Part shown: positions 27,283-41,036 of the stretch, piece by piece
How the letters are laid out: each line of letters starts with the position of its first letter
Numbering within the stretch: position 1 is the stretch's first letter
DNA from: Litomosoides sigmodontis
Lineage: Eukaryota > Nematoda > Chromadorea > Rhabditida > Onchocercidae
NCBI GenBank assembly: GCA_963070105.1
Contig: OY718807.1
Span: 4,003,001 to 4,067,000 of the forward strand
Reading direction: 5' to 3'
DNA: 64,000 bases
Notes under the pieces: generated by a model
Database searches by the model: none
What the model saw: only the letters and a program-made list of their open reading frames with translations
What the model was told of the DNA's origin: nothing
Program-made: the position numbers and the translations under genes

Positions 27283-27301
27283 GCCTAAGCCTAAGCCTAA
27301 G
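27283..27301. repeat. Interstitial telomere-type repeat (GCCTAA)3
   Basis: Three perfect GCCTAA units plus one base, which is TTAGGC on the other strand, the canonical nematode telomere hexamer. It follows a T-rich run. Confidence 0.7.
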
Positions 27302-27419
27302 ACATTTGCAATGCTTCTCTTTGCAAGCAATTTTTTTTTGTAGTTTCATTTCAACTTATTTTTACGCTACGTCATTTGATTTAATTTAATTTTATTGCAA
27401 AATTTTATAAAGCACTTCA

Positions 27420-27500
27420 ACACAAGCAGCAGTTTTTCTGGCGACCGGGAAGTGTTTGCAACACAAACAGCTTTTCTAGCAACCGAAAAGTTGCAAATAT
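27420..27500. repeat. Imperfect tandem duplication, about 42 bases
   Basis: CACAAGCAGC...CTGGCGACCGGGAAG..TTTGCAA is followed by a diverged copy CACAAACAGC...CTAGCAACCGAAAAG.TTGCAA. Confidence 0.55.
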
Positions 27501-27595
27501 TGAAGAAAATGTCACGGATGATATGATAATGTGACATAGTATAGAAATATAATGTATAATATGCTAATGAATTGATTGGGTAAGCAAACGCCTCC

Positions 27596-27653
27596 ATCTG
27601 ATGCATGCATCAGATCAGATCAGATCAGAACAGGTCAGATCAGATCAGATCAG
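27596..27653. repeat. 20-base palindrome joined to (GATCA)n repeat
   Basis: A perfect palindrome ATCTGATGCATGCATCAGAT (27596-27615) runs into about eight ATCAG units with one interruption. Confidence 0.8.
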
Positions 27654-28737
27654 AAAATAGCAATCGTTTCATTCGCCAAACATAGTTTCAGTGAAAGTTG
27701 CGTAATCAAACTGCCTAAAAATTAACTTCAATTCATAAAAAGATATACTTAATTTCAGTGTTAAATTAATTCTTCTAAGCCATTTGTAATTTGCATGTTC
27801 AACTGCTTCCTTCACAATGATCGTTTTCCAGAAGCTTTTTGAATTCAATTCAAAACCCTTTCTTCATATTTGAATTTATGAAAAATTGGCAATTCTATTC
27901 TTGGTGAATGAAATGATAGCGGTGAGGATGTTTTTTTGTTCAGTTAATGTTAATTTATAATGCCACCCCACCATTTGCGACAGGAAAAAATCGCATATCA
28001 GAGAAGTCTAAATTGCTGCTACTGTTCGTGGTACTGATCAGGTTCACCGGATCAGTAATGCTACTCTAATTTGCAGTTTTTTTCCCCTTTCACATTATCT
28101 CCGTTGACTGAGTGGCGCAACACTTGACAGAAAAAATAGAAAGGTACAGTGAATTCATTAATTTGCACACAAATAATAGATTTTTGACTTGAAATTAAAT
28201 TACGAAATACTGCCTTGAAAAAACGGCGGAACTAAATGAGTCCTTTAGGCCATGCAACTGTTACTGTTATTTAGGCTGCTTAATTTAACTAGCTAGGCTA
28301 GCTCTCTTTCTTTCCTTCAAGAAGCCGAGAAGATGACAACCTATTTATCAAAGCAAATGAAAAATGGAGCAGGAAGAGGAAGAGTGTGATAAATAAGAAA
28401 GTGATGGATTCACTCGCATCATTTCCTCCACTCGTTGTAAGTAAATTGTAGAGAATTGACATTTAACATTTCGATCAATCGATATTATTGGCTAATTAAT
28501 TCATTCGCAGCAAGCAGGTAATTACAGCATCGATATGATAGATGAAATATCCCTTATTTGTGCTTTGAAATTTTAACGAGCAGCTTTTCAAATGAAATTT
28601 AGACTTAATAGGCCATTTGATTTACAATTACATGAGAGGAAGAAGTGTCCGTCGTCGGTTAGCTTCGATGAGTTGTGGTTGAATTGATTTTCTGAGGTAA
28701 ATGTGTCTGTCCGTGTCTGTGTGTGCGTCTGTGTATG

Positions 28738-28757
28738 TGTCTGTTGTGTGTGTGTGT

Positions 28758-28841
<84 letters not shown>
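28738..28841. repeat. (TG)n microsatellite, about 45 units
   Basis: Long, nearly pure TG run preceded by degenerate TGTC units. Confidence 0.9.
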
Positions 28842-29343
28842 AAAAAGTGACTGCGTCGTAGCGTCATATCATCCATCCTCAGTGAAGCTCTGCTAAAATG
28901 CTCAGTGCATAAAGTCTCTGCTTTAACTTATCAACGATCAGTGCTTGTCGGTCATTGGCGCAGTACATCGTATCACATTAGCAAATAGAAGATTAGATCG
29001 TTTCGATAAAATTGATAATTTCCTCTTGAGCATCGTAGTTGTTTGCTTTTATCTAATTAAGTAATGAATTTGTGAGTGGAATAATAAAAGAAAATAAAAC
29101 GTGAAATGAATTAAGTTCACGTGAAAATGACGTCGGCAGAAATGGCTCACTGATGGTGCACTAGTTTATTGATGGATTGAGGAACTAATTGACATACACG
29201 CATTCCATCAACTTATTTCACTGTTGCTTTTTTTTCCTTCATGAAAAAGACGTAATTTAGAGTGCTGTCTGTATCTATCTATCTATCTGATCATACCTCT
29301 TATACAGGTAAGCTAGAGGATAGCACGCAATGTTTCATCAGAA

Positions 29344-29369
29344 GAGAGAGAAAGAGAGAGAGAGAGAGA
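29344..29369. repeat. (GA)n microsatellite
   Basis: About 12 GA units with one AA interruption. A short TATC run lies at 29272-29289. Confidence 0.8.
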
Positions 29370-31200
29370 AATTAAGAACATTCACGTAGTGAGATTAATG
29401 TTGGATTAAAACTATGATAATTTCAGTTATTTGGTCGATTCTTTTTTTCCTGAGACTTAGAGCAAAAAATTTTCAAAAAATAAAACCGATTTAATGCAGC
29501 TGAAATGAGAAAAATTTTTTTTATCATTTAAAACTTGAAATATATCGCAATTTTAGAGTGAAAATTTAATGCCATATGGACGATCTTTGTCAAAACTCTA
29601 AGAATTCTAAAAAAATTCACAACATAATGCTCGCGAAATGCACGGAGTAGTAGACGTACATCGAAGAGACAGTGAGTCTGGAAGAGTTAGAAAATGTATG
29701 AGAGTTGTTGGAGGAAGTGAAAAATAACAGAAGAAGGAAAGGTGGTAGACAGAAGTCTAAAAAATATAACTGATAAAATAGGAGCATCCTGTAACGAACG
29801 GCATATTAATCACTTCTTATTTTTTTCAGATTTTTGCTCAAACTTTCCGGGAACTTCTGAGAGTTAACTTAACTTAGTCTAATCTGATATATGTGAAGAA
29901 AGGATGGAAAATTGAAGGGAAATGCGATACGTGAAGGAAATGAATTGAAACGTTGTGAAGAAGTAATGGAAGTAGTAGGGGAAGTATGAATTGGAAAAAG
30001 GGAAGGGTAACTGCCGGAAGGAAAACAGACTGCACTATTGTGGTGTATGCAGTATGCCGGTTGAAAAATGCGCCAAAAATGTACTTTGCTATGCGCAACC
30101 TGGCACCGAAATCGAAATTGGGAACGCGACAAAAGAGAGGGGAAGAGGTGGAACGATGGATTCGGGAGCGGAAGAGGGATAGATAATGCGACGAGGATTG
30201 AAGTCGCATCACAACTTCGCCCGACTCCATCCATCCTTCTCCTTCCAGAAGGTGCTCGCTCCCTCATTATATCGAGTACAGCAAAGCACCATCTACTTAC
30301 TTCCACTCCAATTTCTTCCTCTCCTCTTCCTCACGTTTCCAAGCAAATCTCAAATGACACCTACAGACCGCTCCACAAATGATAGCTTCAAATTTTAACA
30401 CTGACGTGCATGAAGCAAGGATGAATCGTTTCAATGAGGGATGCATTGAATTTTCAAACGGATGCAGAGGATCCATTCACGTGACCGAACTACGCGTCAT
30501 AGCACGAACACCCACACACGCCTGATATGCATTCATATGATCTCAGGAGTAGAACTACAAATACAGCGCCACTTGTGCTAGCGCCACTTGTGCTGTTGCA
30601 AATGGCCAGCAATGAGAATCACTGAATTAAAAGATTTGCTTTTTACACCTTCTTTGCGCAGCATCATTCTTGTGATCTTCCTTCCAAACAATTTCATAAA
30701 TCTCCTTGACATGTCATTTTTTCACATTACAATCGTCATATTTTTGCTGCAAATTCAATTTTTTTCTTCATTTCTAAATTTTTTTCTATCTAAAAGTGCA
30801 TGAATGCCTTGCACTGAACTGTTACTTCTGAGGCTTTTAGGATTGTCTATTTGCATCCGATGAGGCAAAACCAGACCTTGATGAATGAACAGTGATCCTT
30901 GCAAGAAAGGACGTTTGAAAGTTTATTACACCGCATAGTGTGAAAAACTTTTAAAAGCATATTTGAAGCTTACTTAATTCGTGAAAAAGTTCATCCCTGC
31001 TAATCTATTATGTATCGATTGACAGTAGAGCGGTACGATCTCAGCATTGCAAGTTATAAGTGTTCAGCTAAAGCTACATTCCGTATCATTCATTATTTCA
31101 TTTTAATTTTATCAAGCTTGTTCTCACTGATTAGCAGAAAGATAGCTATAATAAAAATAATTTTCACATAATACAAGCATTTTAAAGCAAAATGACAACA

Positions 31201-32392
31201 TTAATCCACACTGTTCAACACAGTGTCACTCAAATTTCCAGGTAATTGTGATGCATTGAAATTTGATTTCTCACCATAACGAAAAATTCGCCGACATTTG
31301 AGAGATTGTCGTCGAATTGAGTCAATTCGTGATAAGGGAGAGACGGTTAAAAGGAAACCACTACGACGCAAGCGTTCATGAAGCGCTCGATGATCTGCGT
31401 TCGGTGACTTAAAAAAAAATGCAAAGTTTCTGTTTAGGTCTCTCTTCATTGAAAACTACAAGAACTGCATATCACTCATTGATAAACAAAGAAAAGTCGT
31501 TGCAGTGTTCTCAAATCAAGATTACCGATGGACAGATAATTATTCTGCACAAACTATCTTCTAACTATTATTTTAACGGATTAAAAAATATTACTTCCGC
31601 ATTATACTGCTGCTTGAATCGTTTATAATGTTCATAAACGATAATTGACATGCACATTACTTTCAACTGTGATAGGTTCATCTCGTGTGCAAATACCAGG
31701 AAATGAACAATCCTATCCAAGACTGAGAAGTCCTGAAGTTGACGTGAAAGAGCAATACTGATAACACCAATTGATACTTTATTCTTCCAAAAAAGTTTAA
31801 TTTCTAAAATTTCTAGCATATTATGGTGAAGAAAATTTGGAATTAATTTAGACAACTAATTTTTCTTCCACAGCTTGCTAAGCATTGCAGAACAAAATTT
31901 GTTAAAGGGGAAAATGAAATGACTAACTTTCACTAAAAGTTGACAAAGAGCACGATGGATAGTATTTCTAAGCGCATCGCGATTTAAAGGCTTAAAATGC
32001 ATTGCTATATCAATTAGCTCTCTAGCTAATTCCGGTGTCAAATTGTCTGGCATCTCAAATGTACCAGTAATCATAAACACTAACACCTAAAAATGGTATG
32101 ACTTTTTTTAATATCCTTTATAACTTCCGTCCGTCATTGCTCAAATTATCATATTTAGATTTGTGAAAGCATGAAGACAATCTTTATTATGTCAACTCCT
32201 TTTTTTCATCAGATGCTAATCTTAATTTAAACCTTGCGAACGGATTCCACACTGTAATCGGGTACTGATTGTTCCTTAGATTTTAATCCATCATCATTTG
32301 CAGTGAACAAAAAGCGAAAGTAATCGGAGCTTAAGAATAGCGCACTTTTTGATATTTTAAGATCACCATCTCGACAATGTATGGTAAAATCG
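31201..32392 (-). CDS. BTB-domain protein, C-terminal three exons
   Basis: Exons 32233-32392, 31928-32086 and 31201-31407 join in one frame to a stop at 31201. The first carries a BTB core: DFTIHCRDGDLKISKSALF then SSDYFRFLF, the usual strand-helix pattern in which a charged DG loop precedes the helix contacting the partner. The next exon (VLVFMITGTFEMPDNL, ELARELIDIAMHF, ALRNTIHRALC) fits the end of a BTB fold and the helices after it. The last is basic and ends NSVD. In nematodes many such proteins are MATH-BTB adaptors of Cullin-3 ubiquitin ligases that bind substrates through the N-terminal domain; that role is inference. Upstream exons are unresolved (see next entry), so the gene may be longer, or damaged. 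Confidence 0.65.
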
Positions 32393-32495
32393 CTAGAAAG
32401 AGTGTAGTGCTATTAAGTTGCAGTGCTAAATTGGCAGCTTCTCGTAATGAAAACTTTGCTTGAAAATATCGAATAAATTTCAATTTCCAACTTAC

Positions 32496-34400
32496 CATGT
32501 ATTTTTTCTTCAATAAATATTATCATTTCACACTCATCATCAACAGTACGTAGACGTTTGTGGTTGCGTAAGAGTTCAATCTAATTATCACAATGACTAT
32601 CCGCTAACAGCACTCTGTTCATCAATGCAAAATAACTTACGCTCCATCACTGTTGAGAACTTTGAAGCGAAAATCGTTGCTGGTATCAGCAGGTGGTGCT
32701 GGAACCATACTCATCCAACTACTAAAGCCTAAATTAAAAGATTCTGCACTGAACAATAGATCAACCGTAATCACGACTGTTTTCCCTGAAATACCACTGC
32801 TGTTACTTCCCGGAAATTTAGCAATTTCAAATACTCTATCAATCTCAACAAAAAGGAATGTGAATTTCACGCATTTCCGATTTCTCATTCTCACAAATAC
32901 GTGAGGTGCTCCTTAGGAAGATTTCCATTGGTGAAGAAGTCATCTACCACTGTTATATTGATTCGTGAAACATTGTGTTAACGACTCCACAAACTGTGAA
33001 TCTCTAGGCACTCGGAAGCTGTCCATTGATGAAAACGTCGTTGCCGAACGCACGGCACTCACACTTCCTACAGACAAATGCAAATATAACGAAGCAGCAG
33101 CCAGCAGAAATCAAATTTCAAATATTCTTTTATCGATTGTGGTACTGATCCCATAGGGCCTGCTGTAGCAGTTATGCGTATAACTAGCCCTGACAGACTT
33201 TTTCATTTCCAAAAAAAAAATCTTTAATAAATCCGATGTTTTCTTTCTTAAAAATTATTTGAATTTTCAAACGTTTATATCTTTGCTTCAAGTTCAAATT
33301 TGAAAACACTGATGCCTTAATTCACTCTTTGTTATTTTTTGCCACAACACAGCACTTCATCCCTTAGGCCGGACTATTCAATTTCGTTGACGAAGTATCG
33401 AATCTCAGTTTTGTTAAAATAATGCAAGAATGAAAAAGTGTTCGCAAGAATTCAATATCAAGTAGAACAAACCACGATAACTATGATCTTCGAGAAGTCT
33501 GAACGAAAATTTACATTCCTTAGGAGATGGATGTGTTGTCACCACCCTACTTTGCTCTAAATACAAATGTATCCTAGGTCTCGATGGTACACCAAAGTTA
33601 GTCCTGTATAAATGTATCATCCTGAAAAGACTTCTGACACTTTCTGGTTCAAGCAAGATGCCAGAACTAAAACCACATATAACAATTGCTCTGGAAATGA
33701 AGAGGTAGTTTAACGTAGTTTTAATAAAATCTAAAGTGAGCATATCATTTACAGTCAACAACTTCATCAGAAGTACTATATAGGAAAATATGGAAAATAT
33801 TGATACCACTCATGACTAGCATTGCGATAATTAGTGCAGAACGTTTCGGTATCGCCAAAAACATTGAAACCATTAACCGGCTGAAAAATCTGTACTGGCC
33901 AATCATAAATAAATATTACTTCTGTGGGGTTCTGATCAAAAACTTTCCCAACTGCTCCCATTTCGCATAACAGACCCACTCAATCGGCTAGTCTTGAAAA
34001 GTTAGACCGCAAAGTGTATACCGCATGCCTATCCAACATTTTAAATGCAATCATAATTTCCTGCATTTATTCAAATTTAAGGACAAATAACTTTTGCACC
34101 AATATTAAACACTTACCAATCACCAAACCTCGCTGGAAATGTAATTGCTTAGTTTTTTTGGATGAACAAAACCTGACTCTGCCAATGTTAATGTCCGACA
34201 AAGAATGCGAAGGATAACTACAACCTTCCAGACAAATAAACTATCATTGAACAGCCATCTTTTCCACTAGAAAATTTCCTTGTCAAAATACCGCTGATCG
34301 AATGTAGGGACACACATGCAGCCATGTAGTTATTCTTTCCGGATCCCCAGGAAAATTGACTACAGAATTCAGATTTCATGTACAGCAAGCAATTTCCCAA
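32496..34400 (-). other. Candidate upstream exons of the BTB gene, phases do not join
   Basis: Splice-bounded open segments lie at 32496-32580 (IELLRNHKRLRTVDDECEM, donor gtaagt) and 32641-about 32903 (VEIDRVFEIAKFPG, then AESFNLGFSSWMS and FRFKVLNSDGA, donor gtaagt). Less certain ones lie at 33414-33740 and 33776-33979 (GAVGKVFDQNPTEV, NVFGDTETFCTNY). Segments 32496-32580 and 32641-32903 look like parts of a MATH-type or similar N-terminal domain. However, the phase at 32641 (two bases left) does not fit an exon that must start in phase zero, and the phase at 32496 does not fit the BTB exon. Either a small exon was missed, or the gene is decaying. Confidence 0.35.
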
Positions 34401-34621
34401 GAAGGTAGAAAAATTTGGACTCTACCGACTTCTACAAGATCAAGACTGCTTGTAGAGTACGTCATCCAATGGATGCCTGGATGAGTGCATTAGCCAGAAA
34501 TATTTGGCAATTTCATTTCTATTAAACAAAAGCACACAACAGATGTTAAGAAAAAATTCTATAAAATGGTGTGAAAAATTCTAACATAATTGAAGGAATA
34601 GGTAAACACAATGAAATATAG

Positions 34622-34627
34622 TTTATT
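34622..34627 (-). terminator. Polyadenylation signal AATAAA
   Basis: AATAAA on the minus strand lies 60 bases after the thymidylate synthase stop codon. Confidence 0.45.
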
Positions 34628-34686
34628 CAAAACGCTTCCTAAAGAGTTCATTCAGATAAAAAGTTGTAAAGCCACATAAAGAACAT

Positions 34687-36318
<1,632 letters not shown>

Positions 36319-37120
36319 ACCTTCAGGCCATCAACAAACACCTCATAATCACGCAAGAGATCATCCTTACAACAGATTCTAAACGTGGCGCTAAACGGTG
36401 AATCCTTTTGACGCGGCTATTGCTGCCACGATATGTAGCTATCTCATCCCACTGATAGAAGTTTGATATCGATTGGATGAAAAGAAATTCACTGATAAAT
36501 TGAGAATGAATGGTGAATTTCAATATCTTAGCATATTACATCACTCCTGCAAAAATGCTATCAGCAACTTAGCTTCGCTAAAGATAGCACAGTGATAAGC
36601 GGGTGGCATTGCTTTGGAAATTGATTAAAAAGTAATGCTTGATAGTTAGCAGTAGTTGTGTTCTTCACAGATTAGCTAAATGTGAAATTAGTCAACAACT
36701 GCGGCCGAAATGCGGTGAAAGATGTTAACGGTGGAAAAGTAGACGAGGAAATAAACAAATAAAAGTTTTTGCAAATTTAGAAAATTTCATTCTTTACACA
36801 TTACCACTTTATGAGAGGTTAACTGAGACAGCGAGAAAGAGGGAGGACAGACAGTGAGAAGCTCAAATGAGGAAGATAATTCGCAACATTTATTATTATT
36901 ATTATCCTAATTTTGTTGGTACAATTTTTCATTCCTTCCTGTTCCATTTTCTTCTCACAGCAAAATTCAACTGAATGAACTGAGAAGCGAGGAGCAAATA
37001 TTATTCACATATTAATTCTAATTCAATTTAATTTTTCTATAACTTCTTGCGAAATTTCTGAAATATAGCAATTCAGATATTATTTTTAGAAAATTTTCTG
37101 ATGATCAGAAAGTGTCGCGA
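36319..37120. other. Intergenic, upstream of thymidylate synthase
   Basis: AT-rich, with a short ATT run near 36890-36905. The promoter of the minus-strand thymidylate synthase should lie here. No gene seen. Confidence 0.5.
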
Positions 37121-37124
37121 AAAG

Positions 37125-37598
37125 ATAGAAGTACCTTCACCATCATCAAATGATACAGTAAATGTGCATTTAACATTTCATTTGAAGACATTGGAAGATT
37201 CCTTTCTCGGAAAGCTATTGCTTCTGCCACTGCTGAGGAAAATGCAAAATCCATCGGATTGGTTCGAAATTTTTGCACGTTTTGCATTCCTCCAAAGGAA
37301 CAACGCCTGTAACATATGAATAAGTTTGAAATTGAATTTCAAGTTCACTGACGTCGAATTCCTTTGAGCAAGTTGCAGGCGAGTACCCAAGTGCAGCAGG
37401 ACTGGATGCGAAGGATGGTATTGCAAGAGCAGTGATCATAGCCACGATATCCAAGTTAACATTAGAACATTCGCAGAATATCCAAGTTAACATTAGAACA
37501 TCCGATAATCCTACTCGTTCATTGATAGAAGCACGCCTTCGCGTCCCATATCTCATCTCTCACCTGGATAATAACAGCGTTGCGCAGAATCCGACCTA
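37125..37598 (+). pseudogene. Decayed two-exon gene remnant, identity unknown
   Basis: Two open blocks read as one protein when joined. The first (about 37150-37320) reads FEDIGRFLSRKAIASATAEE, then GLVRNFCTFCIPPKE. The second (about 37380-37598) reads EYPSAAGLDAKDGIARAVII, then ISKLTLEHSQN, ending in a stop. Between them lies a 60-base AT-rich segment ending ttgcag, an intron acceptor, but the expected donor GT is AT (GAA|ataagt), and the first block ends in a one-base shift just before TPVTYE. A 24-base unit (TATCCAAGTTAACATTAGAA core) is tandemly duplicated at about 37448-37500 inside the second block. I do not recognise the protein family. Damaged splice site plus frameshift point to a pseudogene. 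Confidence 0.45.
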
Positions 37599-38565
37599 GT
37601 AAGTGACGTGTACGTAAAGCGGTGTTGTGGCAAACTTTAAGTACGGCAAGCAACGTATCGTAGTCGTTGGCCGGTTGCGATTTTGCCTCATTGTTTACGC
37701 ATTAATTAGAACGCCGCACTGCCCATAGACCGTCAACAATGCGGAGCTGGAATGCGATAGGGTGAGGAGGGCAAACACGAACCCGACTTGCTCAGCACAC
37801 CTCGTCACCTCCCTCCCCATTGCACTACCAACATAACCGTGAAGCTACCTGCTAAATTTTATGATAAATTTTACTCGACGATTGATGTGGATTTGTTTAA
37901 TGATCAAACTGCTGACAATCACTTCCAGCACGTTACTGTCCCGGTGAAGAACCATTGCTTTTTAAACGAAATACCTGTCGATCTTTGCGCTCTAAGTGCG
38001 AGGGCGGGATAAAGGTCAAGTTCACGTGGACATACTCAGTTGTGATAGATCCCACTTCTGATAGACTCTAACAGAGCAAAAAGAGAGGTAGAAAGAAGGA
38101 AACAAATTACTAGCAGAACTTCATTAATTCAATGAAGAATAGCAGAGTGTATTGAAAATAAGAAAGTGAAAGCACTAAGCTAGCTAGTCCGCCACAAAGA
38201 GCAAATTCTCGATGTCAGTATGAACAGAGAGATGGAGAGGGAGAGAGATGGAATGAATTGAGGACATTAGCGCTCTTCACATTACATTAAGTAAAGAAGA
38301 AAATTTGAACATCACCTCACAATCAATCGCACGAGAAAAAAGGGATGAAAAAGAGGTTACTGGATGAATTGGCGACAGGTCAATGTCAACTGCCAACCAC
38401 CCGGCGGGCCAATCTTATACGACGAATGTCACATTTCAACTGCCACCATTTCTATGGAGCGGACATCGTTTGCTCCGTGAAAATTTTGTGTTTTACCCCA
38501 TTTTATGTACACGTTGAGATCCAAAATTACTGCTCCTATTGTTATTGTTTTGTTCATTATCATTC
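37599..38565. other. Intergenic
   Basis: No supported gene. A short frame starting 37788 encodes no recognisable domain. Confidence 0.45.
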
Positions 38566-39478
<913 letters not shown>

Positions 39479-40037
39479 TAATTAATTAAATATTCTTAAC
39501 CATTATTGTTATTTGTTATCACTATTTATCATTATTATTATTGTTATTATGAATGCTCGTGCCATTACTGTGCTTTATCGGAGACAAAAATTTGTTCTCT
39601 AAATTTTGTAATCGAAATTTTGCTCGTTCCTTAAAATATTAAAAAATCGCAATATTTTCGAAACTAACTTCAATTTTTTTTCGTCGATCTTCGAATTTTA
39701 GAATTTGACGATGCGATGAAATTTGCTCAATTGAGAAACTTCGTGCATTGAATAACTTGTTGGCTCAATTTTGTTGTCTAAAAAATGAAGAAGTTCGTTT
39801 TATAAATAATACATTGATTTTAGTGGAGATAATTTCAGATTTAAATCATCCGGTAGCCTTAGCTTTTTAATGTGGAACGCCTTAGTTATGGTTTGTTAAA
39901 TAAGTTTTTAATTGAAAGTTATTTTCATTTAACTGGGAAAAAGATAAAACTTCAGAATCTTAAAATGTTGCATGTAATTTGCAGTAGGGAAACGATCTGG
40001 AAAACAGCAGCCTGTATTAGCTTACTGTTTGAAACAG

Positions 40038-40969
40038 TTCGTCCTTATGTATCAACAACTTTCCAATGCCCTGAAGGCTTCTACTTATCAACTTTCAACA
40101 CTGCGTTTGTCGGGAAGGAACGCTACTACAAATTTGCATGTTCAGCATTCGATAATATTCCTGTAGTCTGTTTTTTCCAATTCTACCAGACAAATATTTT
40201 TTATGATTTAAATTCGAATCCATTCGAATGGTTAAATTATAATTTACAGTAACTTTTGATTCAGATCTTTGATTGGTTTGCTTTTTTCAGCAGATGAGTG
40301 AAACGTGTAGGATAGCGGATAGCACGCCATCCCAATTAGATGAAATATACTTAAGCTGTGGAAGTGATCAGGTAAGAACTCTGGTCCATTAACAGCGGAA
40401 CCGTTCGATCACCCAATGTAAGCATGCTTTCAGAAAACAGTGCGGAAAGAACAGCAATTAACTTAAATTATATCAATGATAAGATGTTACGATGAACTTA
40501 AGATGGGTGCAAAGGCTTGTCCACCTTAATCTGACCACATTTCGCAGACAAACTTTTTCGCATTTACTTCATTCACAAAACTGTTCATTAAGTTTTGCGA
40601 CATGAACTGGCAAAGTTAACTGCTTCAACTAAAACGAAATTCAAGTGACCCTTTCAAATAAGTTTGACCACTTTAACGTTGCGCTGTTTGCAGTATACAG
40701 CGGGTGTCAGAATTATTGACGATGGCTCCGAGGCATTCAGCGTGTGGCAATTGCTTTGTTGCAGTGGTAAATCAATCAAAATTCAAAAAGACGATTGCAT
40801 TGATACCAAATTCCTAAATGAGTACCACAGGTCATCAACGTTCTTTACTGGCACACAAATTATACGCAAATGGCAAGCTGTACACGACGACAAGTTAGTT
40901 TCATTTCCATGATTGCACTTTGAAATTGCAAGAAATATCCTTCCTACGACTAGCCAAATCTTTCTTTCC

Positions 40970-41036
<67 letters not shown>

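Larger units (their letters stand above)
22640..31200. other. Gene-poor tract with repeats
   Basis: No supported gene. Two more GC-rich stretches (24.1-24.8 kb and 29.9-30.5 kb) give several overlapping open frames without domains and could be promoter or leader-exon regions. The tract also holds a triplet hairpin, CA, CAAC/GTTC, CT, TG and GA microsatellites, an inverted repeat, a short telomere-type repeat and a GATCA-type repeat, listed separately. Confidence 0.45.

Noticed and set aside
28628..28876. Histidine/threonine-rich frame
   Set aside because: Translation of the TG microsatellite.
29869..30398. Frames of 63-145 codons on both strands
   Set aside because: Mutually overlapping on both strands without similarity; possibly a promoter or leader exon, but not supported as coding.
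31568..31855. Minus-strand frame of 95 codons between two BTB exons
   Set aside because: It lies in the intron between exons 31928-32086 and 31201-31407, which join in phase without it.
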